This document shows positions 32,889 to 40,901 of a stretch of 64,000 bases of DNA, in pieces (within the stretch, counting starts at the first letter, position 1; every line of letters begins with the position of its first letter). Under the pieces are notes generated by a model. It was not told where the DNA came from. It searched no databases and saw only the letters and a program-made list of their open reading frames with translations. The position numbers were made by a program, and so were the translations under genes. The DNA is from Desulforhopalus vacuolatus (GTDB taxonomy: Bacteria; Desulfobacterota; Desulfobulbia; Desulfobulbales; Desulfocapsaceae), in NCBI RefSeq assembly GCF_016918505.1, contig NZ_JAFFPZ010000007.1:1-64000 (forward strand), written 5' to 3'.

Positions 32889-34755
32889 CAACACGAAGAA
32901 AGAAGGCAGTCCCTGGCTGGTACTCTCGCTCGCGGCAAAGGACTTGCGCCATGAGCTGATTCTCAGCCTCTGCCTTGTGATGGCGGTCACCGCCGTTCTC
33001 GGCCCTGTTCTCATCCTCTTCGGTCTGAAATTTGGTTCAGTGCAGCTCCTGCGCAGCCGTCTCATTGAGGATCCTCGAAACCGTGAGATACGGCCGATAA
33101 GCAGTGCCCGCTATCAGCCCGAGTGGTTTCTCAAGATGCAGGAAATGCCGGAAATATCCTTCATAACCCCGATGACCCGCCAAATCTCCACCTCAGTCGA
33201 TGCCTGCGTAGCTGGCAGCGACTCCGCCTGCAGCGGAGAAACCGTCAGTCTTGACCTTCTCCCCACAGGAACGGGCGACCCGCTGCTCCTTGAAAACAAA
33301 GGAACTATTCCCGGTCCAGACGGCTGCGTACTCACCCGTTTTGCTGCAGAGAAGGCGGGTGCAAAAACCGGGGACCGTATCAACATTACCATCCGTCGAG
33401 TAATTGGTGGCGACTGGCGCAAAGCAGGTCTCAGCCTTCATGTAGATGCTGTTCTTGATGCCCGCGCTGGCGCAATAAAAGCAATGTTTGTGCCACTTTC
33501 CGTGCTCGAACAGGTGGAGCGCTACAAGGATGGCGAGGCCGTACCAGAGAGAGGCTGGGAAGGAAAGCAGCGTACCGCCTTTGCTGAGTTTGACGGCCTG
33601 CTGGTGTGGCTCCCTGCTCCCCTGACGAAACTTGAACAGATTAAATTGCGCACCAGCACCGGCTTCTCGGCCGTACGGGGTATCAAACCCGCCGGGATGG
33701 AAAAGGAGTTTGGTTTCTCCATTGCTGCTCCCGGCAGCATCTATTTTTTTACCACAAGGAAGCAGGCGGCCCGGCAGGATAATATTGACAATATAGCCCG
33801 TCGTCTACGCGGTCGCGGCGCGATTCTGCTGCCGATAGCTGCACCTGTGAATGCCCGGTTAAGAGAAGACAGTACCTCGCGCAACGTTACCCTGCGCTCT
33901 CTCGGTTTCACCGCCGACACCGCAAAACGTCTTCAGATAACCCCTCTTCCACAGTGGGTTCTGAACCCCGCTGACAGCCCGGCCGCTTCCCTGCAGGCTT
34001 TTATCGCCGGAGACAACACTGATCATTCTCTCTCCCGGGTTGTACAGGCAGATATCCGTGAAAAAAACAGTTTGACTGTGCCATTAATTATTTACGGCGA
34101 GGGAGACAGCAGCACACTTTATATTCCAGCGGAACTCGGCGGTATTCTGCGGCTGCTCCGTGAGCGGCCCATCCATTACAATGCGGAGAACAACGCCTTC
34201 CTCCTCTCCCGCCAGGCGTATGCCGGTTTCCGCCTCTACACCACCACCATTGACGAGGTGGACGGTCTGCGCCGCAACCTCGGAAAGGAGGGAATTTCCG
34301 TGGCCACTGAGGCCGACCGTATCCGTGATGTACAGGAGCTGAACCACTATCTCAATCTCATTTTCTACGTTATCGCTGCGGCAGCTGCAGCCGGGGGTGC
34401 CGCCACTCTCGCTGCCAGTCTTTACGGCTCGGTAGAACGCAAGCGAAAAGAGATAGGCATCCTGCGCCTGCTCGGTTTCTCCCGCTTTTCTCTGCTGCGT
34501 TTCCCGCTCTACCAGGGGATTATTCTCACCTTCGGCGGGTTTGTGGTTGCCTCAAGTTTTTTCTTTGCCCTGTCGCTGCTGATCAACAACCTTTTCGCTG
34601 AAAAAATCCGCGAGAATGAATCCCTCTGCACACTGACTCCTGGCCACTTTGCTCTTTTCGCTGCAGTCATGCTTGCCATAGCAGTGGTTGCGGCACTTGG
34701 TGCAGCATTGCGTATTCTCCGTCTTGAACCGGTAGAGGCCCTGCGTGATGAATAA
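32875..34755 (+). CDS. FtsX/MacB-like ABC permease with large periplasmic domain (TagS-like)
   Basis: A 626-residue permease. One membrane helix near the N-terminus (LSLCLVMAVTAVLGPVLILF) is followed by a ~430-residue periplasmic region and three C-terminal helices (LNLIFYVIAAAAAAGGAATL; FPLYQGIILTFGGFVVASSF; HFALFAAVMLAIAVVAALGA) with the FtsX-family link VERKRKEIGILRLLGFSRFS. This is the four-helix MacB/LolC topology. The periplasmic part is longer than in typical TagS (about 400 residues total, recollection). It overlaps the ATPase gene by 14 nt and the FGE-fold gene by 11 nt, so the three are strictly coupled. Confidence 0.9.
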   Translation: MSGNSNTKKEGSPWLVLSLAAKDLRHELILSLCLVMAVTAVLGPVLILFGLKFGSVQLLRSRLIEDPRNREIRPISSARYQPEWFLKMQEMPEISFITPMTRQISTSVDACVAGSDSACSGETVSLDLLPTGTGDPLLLENKGTIPGPDGCVLTRFAAEKAGAKTGDRINITIRRVIGGDWRKAGLSLHVDAVLDARAGAIKAMFVPLSVLEQVERYKDGEAVPERGWEGKQRTAFAEFDGLLVWLPAPLTKLEQIKLRTSTGFSAVRGIKPAGMEKEFGFSIAAPGSIYFFTTRKQAARQDNIDNIARRLRGRGAILLPIAAPVNARLREDSTSRNVTLRSLGFTADTAKRLQITPLPQWVLNPADSPAASLQAFIAGDNTDHSLSRVVQADIREKNSLTVPLIIYGEGDSSTLYIPAELGGILRLLRERPIHYNAENNAFLLSRQAYAGFRLYTTTIDEVDGLRRNLGKEGISVATEADRIRDVQELNHYLNLIFYVIAAAAAAGGAATLAASLYGSVERKRKEIGILRLLGFSRFSLLRFPLYQGIILTFGGFVVASSFFFALSLLINNLFAEKIRENESLCTLTPGHFALFAAVMLAIAVVAALGAALRILRLEPVEALRDE

Positions 34756-36385
34756 AAAAAACGTCAAAAAATATTGTTATTTTTATCTTTTAAAACAAAA
34801 AGAGGCAGTCATATTCTGCCGCCCCCTGCTGCTTGCCACAATCCTTTTCACTCTTCTTCTCACCACCCCCCTCAGCGTCGCCAGGGCCGCAGATATTGAG
34901 ATTCCCCTCCCAAACGGGGAGAGCCTCTCCCTGCAGAAGATCTGTATCGGTGCGGGAGGAGATCTCTTCTCCGGCAGGCGCTTCACTCTTGGAGACCCCG
35001 TCGGCGGGTATAAAGAGTCCTCTACCGCCGTAACTCTCGGGGGGGCCTTCCCGACAAAAGACGGGAAAGACTGGTGTTACTACATGGGTACGACAGAGAT
35101 AACCACCGGTCAGTACCAGTCGATTCTCAACCAGAATAAAAAAAAGGAAAAGGCAAAAGATAAAACACTGAAAATGCCGGTACGGGACATTACCTGGTAC
35201 GACGCCGGGCATTTTATTGACAAACTCAACCAGTGGATTTACGCCAATCAGCTCGCCGCACTGCCCCGCTATACCAAAGGCGGTTATGGTTATTTCCGTC
35301 TGCCTACCGAAGAGGAGTGGGAATTTGCCGCACGGGGAGGATCAGCTGTCAGCATTGATAAATTTGACAGTCCCATACCCTTTCCAGCCACAAAAGTGAC
35401 AAAATATGAATGGTTTTCCGGCCCGAAGTCGTCTCACAACAAGGTGCGTCCCGTCGGGGTTCTGAAAGGGAATCCTCTTGGCCTGCATGACATGCTTGGC
35501 AACGTCAGCGAAATGACCATGAGCCTTTACCGGGTGGAATATTATCAGGGGCGCATCGGCGGCTTTGTCGCCCGCGGTGGCCACTACCTCACCGACCGCA
35601 AACACCTGCGTTCTTCGGCACGCAGTGAACAACCCTTCTACCGCTGGAACGAAAAAACTGGCACCATGATTCCCAACCATCAGCAGACCATGGGGTTTCG
35701 CGTCGTTCTCTCCACCATCATCTATCCGGAGCGCTCTGTGGCCGAAAAAATGGAAAGTGCCTGGGAGCAGTATCGTAAAACCACTGGATCCACAACGCCA
35801 GCCGCTGTCTCTATCGCTCCCACCGACGTACAGGTGGGAGTGCAGTTTGACGACGCCGGAATCCACATCAACCGGCTGAAGAAAAAGTTCACCGGCATGG
35901 GCAATAGCGGAGAGGAGATGCTGCGGGAGATTGCCTTTATTGAGGGATCCATCATGAAAACCCGGCAGATCAGGGCAAAGGCAGAGGCTGATTCGGCTGC
36001 AGCCTGGGTGCTCATTGCTGACGAACGTGCCCTGATGATTCGCCGCCAGAGTCTGCGTAATCTCAAACTTTACGTCAATTTACTTGAACAGGCGCAAAAA
36101 ATGGGGAATTACAGTAAAATAGGAATGTATAAAGTCCGAATTCAAGAAGTAGAAAAAAATATAGATTCAGGGCTGAAGGGCTACTCCACCACCATGCGTC
36201 AACTGGTCAAACTGGAACAGAAGGCAGTGGAAAAGGCCTTTGCGGAACGTAAAGAGTATCTGGCAAAAGAGAACGCGCAGGAACAGCTCCTGCTGCTGCC
36301 CATCATAGCAACACATGCTGAGACCTATCGCAGAGACCAGCGGGCTGCGCCGGAAAAATGGGAAAAAGATCTTACGAAAAAGTAG
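34745..36385 (+). CDS. FGE/SUMF1-fold periplasmic protein, cysteine pair missing (TagR-like)
   Basis: A 546-residue exported protein. A signal peptide (LLATILFTLLLTTPLSVARA) precedes an FGE-sulfatase fold at ~60-310: YYMGTTEITTGQYQSILNQ, MPVRDITWYDAGHFIDKLN, YFRLPTEEEWEFAARGG, GLHDMLGNVSEM and RGGHYLTDRKHLRSSARS. The C-terminal ~200 residues are charged and helical. The catalytic cysteine pair of true formylglycine-generating enzymes is absent from the RSSARSEQP region, so this is most likely a binding protein. TagR of Pseudomonas aeruginosa is such an FGE-fold protein and promotes PpkA activation. The fold and operon position fit that comparison; function here is inference. Confidence 0.88.
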   Translation: MMNKKNVKKYCYFYLLKQKEAVIFCRPLLLATILFTLLLTTPLSVARAADIEIPLPNGESLSLQKICIGAGGDLFSGRRFTLGDPVGGYKESSTAVTLGGAFPTKDGKDWCYYMGTTEITTGQYQSILNQNKKKEKAKDKTLKMPVRDITWYDAGHFIDKLNQWIYANQLAALPRYTKGGYGYFRLPTEEEWEFAARGGSAVSIDKFDSPIPFPATKVTKYEWFSGPKSSHNKVRPVGVLKGNPLGLHDMLGNVSEMTMSLYRVEYYQGRIGGFVARGGHYLTDRKHLRSSARSEQPFYRWNEKTGTMIPNHQQTMGFRVVLSTIIYPERSVAEKMESAWEQYRKTTGSTTPAAVSIAPTDVQVGVQFDDAGIHINRLKKKFTGMGNSGEEMLREIAFIEGSIMKTRQIRAKAEADSAAAWVLIADERALMIRRQSLRNLKLYVNLLEQAQKMGNYSKIGMYKVRIQEVEKNIDSGLKGYSTTMRQLVKLEQKAVEKAFAERKEYLAKENAQEQLLLLPIIATHAETYRRDQRAAPEKWEKDLTKK

Positions 36386-36477
36386 AAAAAGTCTTATTAG
36401 GGCCCCTTGAAAAGGTTTGTATTTCATTCATATTCAAGGTTCTTACAAGAAAAAAAATCTGAGAAAGAGGTTTCCCC

Positions 36478-37137
36478 ATGAAAAAAATTTGTTGTATTCT
36501 TTTGAGTTCAACACTGCTGCTCTCAAGTTGTGCAGGGATGAATGATTCTGATACTACACGGGCCCAGGGAGCGGGTGTCGGAGCCGCCGGAGGTGCCGCA
36601 GCAGGTGTTCTTCTCGGCCAGATCATAGGCAAAGACAGTAGCGCCACCCTGCTCGGCGCGGCCATCGGAGCTGCAATGGGTGCGGGTGCCGGTTATCTCT
36701 ACGGGAACCATGTCGCCAACCAGAAAGAGAAATTTGCCTCACAGGAAGACTGGCTGAACGCCTGTATTGCAAGCGCAACCAGAACAAATCAGGAGGCCAG
36801 AGCTTATAATAACAAACTGGCAGCGGAAATAACCAGTTTACAAGCCAGAAGCAGGGCACTGAAGAGGAGCTATAAAAAGAAAATAGCCACGAGGGGCGAT
36901 ATGCTCGCCCAGAAACAAAAGGTGGAAAACACACTCAAAACAGCACAAAAAAATCTTGCGAAAGTAAAATATGAGCTAAAAGAACAGCAGACCGTGGTAC
37001 AGCAGATAAAACCCGGAGAATCTCTACAGCAGAGCAGGATACTGGACAGCCGCATCGCGGATCTGAAAAAAGCCGTCAATAATCTTGAGAAGAAGACTGC
37101 AACCCTCGCTTCTCTCTCAGCAACAATGAGCGTTTAA
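36478..37137 (+). CDS. Glycine-zipper lipoprotein with coiled-coil tail (TagQ-like position)
   Basis: A 219-residue lipoprotein. The signal peptide ends in a lipobox (LSSTLLLSSC, Cys18). Residues 32-80 form a glycine-zipper region (GAGVGAAGGAAAGVLLGQII; LLGAAIGAAMGAGAGYLYG) of the YMGG/OmpA-zipper type that can associate with membranes. The rest is a long charged coiled coil. It is probably in the outer membrane. It follows the FGE-fold gene by 92 nt. In Pseudomonas the equivalent slot holds TagQ, an outer-membrane lipoprotein; whether this is a sequence homologue cannot be decided by eye. Confidence 0.85.
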   Translation: MKKICCILLSSTLLLSSCAGMNDSDTTRAQGAGVGAAGGAAAGVLLGQIIGKDSSATLLGAAIGAAMGAGAGYLYGNHVANQKEKFASQEDWLNACIASATRTNQEARAYNNKLAAEITSLQARSRALKRSYKKKIATRGDMLAQKQKVENTLKTAQKNLAKVKYELKEQQTVVQQIKPGESLQQSRILDSRIADLKKAVNNLEKKTATLASLSATMSV

Positions 37138-37221
37138 CTGAATGCGCGGTGTGAACTGTGTTCAAGCAGCGGCGGTGTATTTCAAGCCCGCCTTTATTTC
37201 TAAAAAAATACAGGGATAATC

Positions 37222-39612
37222 ATGAAAAAAAGTTATAAATCCGGCGCAAAAACTCTCCTTTTCGCCACCGTTTTCACTGCTGGAAGCATCCTCTGCGGAG
37301 CCAGTGCAGGTCTTGCCGTTGATAACAGTGCAGATGCTTCAATGGCGCGCCAGCTGCAACTCGAAGGGACCAGACTACAGCTTAAAGGCGATCTCGCCGG
37401 AGCTCTGGAAAAATATCAGCAGAGCTTGAAATTAAAGGCAAACCCGCGTCTGGAAAAAATCTCCCGGCGTATTGCGGAAAAAACAGGTAAAACCGCAGCA
37501 GGCACTGAAGCGACTGAAGCGGTGGTACAGGAGGTTGTTGCCCCTGTCGCGCCAACAGATATAACCTTGGCGGCACCTGTTCCACCCAAACCGGAAGCAA
37601 CTGAGGCCACCTCTGTTGCAAAGGTTCAGGAAGTTCCGGCAGCCGGGGTTGCTTCGGCAACCGAAACCGCTCAGCCAGCTGCAGTTCCCGCCAGCCCGGA
37701 GGAGGCCCGCATCCGCAATATGGTCAGCAGAATGATCACCATGACCTCTACCTTTTCAGGTATCAACGACAGTGAGGTAACTGCAGACAACATCTTACAG
37801 ATTGATCCAAACTATACAGTCACTCCCTGGATACAGCTGACAACGAAAGAAAGGCAGCAAATCGTCCCGGAATATACATCCTCTGACGAGGGAAAATATG
37901 ACAACACGTTCTCTGTCAATCTCGGGAAGGTCGGGATAAAAACTCAAAGCGGGGAAACGATCTCTATTGATGCTCCTTTTATTCTCAAAGTCGAGATCAC
38001 AGCAAAAGACAAACTCTTCTGCAGCCTCATTCTTCCCCCCTCCATACCCTTGACCAGTGAAGGCAAACCATTGCTGGAAATAACCAGCACAGCTTCAACC
38101 CTTGAGGGAGTATGGGATGAAGATCTTAACGCTTTCACGACTACCCTGTATAAGATGACTTCTCCAAAATTTTTCTTCGCTCCAAAGAAGAATAACAGTG
38201 GATTTAACTACAGTGGCGGGATGGCCAGTGTAAATTTCAAGAGCGTTCTCGACACCGATGGCCCTGACTGGAACTATAAAACGGACGGAAACGCCGAAGA
38301 CTTTAGTTTTTATGGAAAAGATATTCCTCTCTTCACCATCGGAGCTGGACGTATCTCATATTCAGTCGAAGGCCGCGAGGCACTGACACTGCGCAGTCTG
38401 ATCAAAGAGTATGTAAACTGCATCTCAAGTTTTCAGGAGAGTATTGCAGCAAATAACAGTGATGGTATTGCCTCGAACGGAGAAACTTTTTTCCACATTA
38501 TAGACTCCGCCTTGAAAATTTACAGTAAAAGCAATTCTAATTTTCAACTCAATAACATCAATATCTCCAATCCAGAACAATCTGAAAGTACCTTTCATAT
38601 TGATGGCATAAATCTTACGAGCGAAGACTCACGCACTGCTCAGGGAAATATTGTCAGTAATACGCTTTTCACCTTCAACAGCATCTCAAGCCTGATTACC
38701 GAAGGAGAACAGCAGCCGACCGCCATTAATATTGATGAAGTCAGCTTCAAATTTTCCGGTGGCCTTGAAAAGATTCCAGAGAACTTCTTTGTCAGTAATT
38801 ACAAGAAGATAAAACCAATGATAAAATCCATCATTGATGAGAGTGCAGATGAGGATGAAATTGCTGGTATTGCTATAGAAATTAGTAGAAATGTCCTCTC
38901 CCTTCTCAGGGAATGCAAGGAGAATATCGCTGTAAATAATGTAGAGGTAAAAGGCCCCTTCAACGGGAAACTGGCCAACTTTACTCTCGCCCAGGGAATC
39001 ACCGCAGGCGGCGGGAAAGACAACAGCATCAGCCATAATATCCGCTTCTCCGGACTTGATATCCCGGCCATGGCTGCCTTTCTGCCTACGGATGCCAATA
39101 TTGATATAAAGGCCCTGCAACTTCCCCCGCTGTTAAGCCTTATACCAGATGCGGCAACCACAACACAGCTCATTAAAGATGATACTTTTGACAGTTATTT
39201 CCAATCAAAAATACTGGAAGAAAGCCACTTTATTACAGGAGTACTCGACAACAACTATATAACCTTCGCCAACGCTGCAATCAAACTCAACGGCCGCTTC
39301 CAGCAGGATTCCTCCTCACCTGTAATGGCCCAGGGAAAAGCTGTAATGGAGATCGAAAATGCGGATAATATCAACACCCTCCTTCAAAGTCTGCCCAACG
39401 GGCAACAACTGCAGGGACCACTGACCATGCTGACCTCCTTCGCTAATCGAACTACAGCGGACGGCAAAACCACCGACACCATAAAGTTAGTCCTCACTCC
39501 AGAAGGAAAAATAATGGTCAACGACAAGGATCTCACGGGCATGTTCTTCCCACAGCAGACATCCGCACCTGAAGAGACCGTGACTCCAGTAGAGGAATCA
39601 GTTCCTGAATAA
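37222..39612 (+). CDS. Large exported protein of unknown family, TPR-like start
   Basis: A 796-residue protein with a signal peptide ending near CGASAGLAVD. A single TPR-like unit (LQLKGDLAGALEKYQQSLKL) is followed by an Ala/Pro/Glu/Val-rich linker (~100-160) and a long domain from ~165 to 770 built of repeated strand-like segments: DITLAAP..., INIDEVSFKFSGGLEKIPEN, NVEVKGPFNGKLANFTLAQG. There are no membrane helices and few cysteines. The pattern suggests a repetitive beta-rich periplasmic or surface fold. I cannot name it. It is the last gene before a strong terminator, 84 nt after the glycine-zipper lipoprotein, so it belongs to the envelope cluster. Confidence 0.75.
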   Translation: MKKSYKSGAKTLLFATVFTAGSILCGASAGLAVDNSADASMARQLQLEGTRLQLKGDLAGALEKYQQSLKLKANPRLEKISRRIAEKTGKTAAGTEATEAVVQEVVAPVAPTDITLAAPVPPKPEATEATSVAKVQEVPAAGVASATETAQPAAVPASPEEARIRNMVSRMITMTSTFSGINDSEVTADNILQIDPNYTVTPWIQLTTKERQQIVPEYTSSDEGKYDNTFSVNLGKVGIKTQSGETISIDAPFILKVEITAKDKLFCSLILPPSIPLTSEGKPLLEITSTASTLEGVWDEDLNAFTTTLYKMTSPKFFFAPKKNNSGFNYSGGMASVNFKSVLDTDGPDWNYKTDGNAEDFSFYGKDIPLFTIGAGRISYSVEGREALTLRSLIKEYVNCISSFQESIAANNSDGIASNGETFFHIIDSALKIYSKSNSNFQLNNINISNPEQSESTFHIDGINLTSEDSRTAQGNIVSNTLFTFNSISSLITEGEQQPTAINIDEVSFKFSGGLEKIPENFFVSNYKKIKPMIKSIIDESADEDEIAGIAIEISRNVLSLLRECKENIAVNNVEVKGPFNGKLANFTLAQGITAGGGKDNSISHNIRFSGLDIPAMAAFLPTDANIDIKALQLPPLLSLIPDAATTTQLIKDDTFDSYFQSKILEESHFITGVLDNNYITFANAAIKLNGRFQQDSSSPVMAQGKAVMEIENADNINTLLQSLPNGQQLQGPLTMLTSFANRTTADGKTTDTIKLVLTPEGKIMVNDKDLTGMFFPQQTSAPEETVTPVEESVPE

Positions 39613-39686
39613 ACTCCGGTACAGTAAATGTTTTTCACCTGAGAAGGGCTTTGAGGGTTCCTTTCAGGGTATCCTTTCAGTTAAAA

Positions 39687-39729
39687 ACAGGCAGCCCCGT
39701 CCATAGTGGACGGGACTGCCTGTTTTTTT
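39687..39729 (+). terminator. Strong rho-independent terminator ending the envelope cluster
   Basis: A long stem (ACAGGCAG.CCCCGTCCA / TGGACGGG.ACTGCCTGT) followed by TTTTTTT. It lies 75 nt after the stop of the 796-residue protein and closes the 21-kb plus-strand run. Confidence 0.92.
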
Positions 39730-39955
39730 GGGGCTATTACGAATGAATAAACAGAATGTAAAATTTCTCATTGTTTATACTGATTTTTTCCATAAAAATA
39801 GATATATCGTAAAGTCCACTGGCAATATATTTTTTTTGTTGAACGTACGTAATGATAGTATTTGAGGGTCTCACAGACTTGATCCATCAATTTAATCTGA
39901 TGATTTGAAGTAAATTTTGGCTTGTTTTCCATCATAACTGTGATAATATAATATT
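39730..39955. other. Gene-free AT-rich stretch with a repeat fragment
   Basis: No coding sequence. A short fragment at about 39736-39760 (ATTACGAATGAATAAACAGA) matches a module of the intergenic repeats, and full copy 4 begins just after this stretch. Confidence 0.5.
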
Positions 39956-40260
39956 ATACCATTCCTACTAAGTTGTGACCGTGCTAAATACCATTTTCAC
40001 TTTCTATTGACGAATTCAAAGGCAGGGGGATGGGAGACAGGAGACAGGGAAAAGCAAAAGACGGAACAGCGAAAAACTTTTTGCCAACGAATAAAAGCTC
40101 TAATCATGCGAATAAAGGCAAAAAACTTTAAGAATTAAGAAGTTACGCTTTTATAAAAAATGCCCTTTTTCGCATGATTAGACTGTTTCTATTAAGTTAT
40201 GCTCTTTTTACACCCTGTTGATTCATTCGTAATCACAAAAAAAGAGTTAAACTTAATAAG
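39956..40260. repeat. MITE-like repeat, copy 4
   Basis: Starts ATACCATTCCTACTAAGTTG and contains the shared core (ATTTTCACTTTCTATTG, AAAGCAAAAGACGGAACAGC, CTTTTTGCCAACGAATAAAA) with only two heptamer units. The right half is diverged: an inverted TCATGCGAATAAA / TTTTTCGCATGATTA pair replaces the usual segment, and the right end is degenerate near 40260. Upstream of the V4R gene. Confidence 0.75.
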
Positions 40261-40381
40261 TTCAGATATTGCAGGAATGGTCCGACAAGTGAATGGAGAG
40301 TGACCACACCCGCGAATTTTTGTGTGAATTGTGGACTCACCACAACTTATTATAACTATAACGAAGAAGGAAATTTCAGCG

Positions 40382-40900
40382 ATGGAAAAAGTTTATAACT
40401 TTAAGTGGGATCATCTTGGAGATCTTTCTGTCGGCAGGCCAAATCTTGGGAAGGAAACCTCTGTCATGGTCTATCGACTTATGCAGTATACATTCAAAGA
40501 TGTTTTTTCAAAAGAGATAGGCAAACAGAAGACAATAGAATTATTTGTTAAAGCAGGCGCCCTTGCGGGCAAAGAGTTTTGCCGCAACGTCTTGGATATA
40601 TCATTGCCATTTGATGAATTCATAGCCGAATTGAAAGAGAAACTTGTGGCCTTTAAAATTGGTATTCTCAGAATTGAGGAGGCCGATAAGAAAAAACTAC
40701 AATTTGTCTTAACAGTGTCAGAAGACCTTGATTGCTCAGGTTTACCAATATTCGGAGAATCCGTTTGTAATTACGATGAAGGTTTCATAGCCGGGATTCT
40801 TAAAGAATATACTGGGAAGAAATTCACAGCCAAAGAAATTGACTGTTGGGCAACAGGGGATAGAACATGCCGCTTTGAAGTGAAGGCTATTGAAGGTTAA
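40382..40900 (+). CDS. V4R-domain (4-vinyl reductase family) sensory protein
   Basis: A 172-residue protein from ATG 40382 (AAGGA upstream). The C-terminal half matches the V4R fold: DCSGLPIFGESVCNYDEGFI, then TGKKFTAKEIDCWATGDRTC with the conserved Cys and Gly pattern. The N-terminal half is a helical heme-NO-binding-like region (LGKETSVMVYRLMQYTFKDV). V4R domains are small-molecule or metal-binding modules often fused to signalling domains. Here the gene ends 1 nt before the start of a diguanylate cyclase, so it is probably the stand-alone sensor partner of that enzyme. Confidence 0.82.
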   Translation: MEKVYNFKWDHLGDLSVGRPNLGKETSVMVYRLMQYTFKDVFSKEIGKQKTIELFVKAGALAGKEFCRNVLDISLPFDEFIAELKEKLVAFKIGILRIEEADKKKLQFVLTVSEDLDCSGLPIFGESVCNYDEGFIAGILKEYTGKKFTAKEIDCWATGDRTCRFEVKAIEG

Positions 40901-40901
40901 A

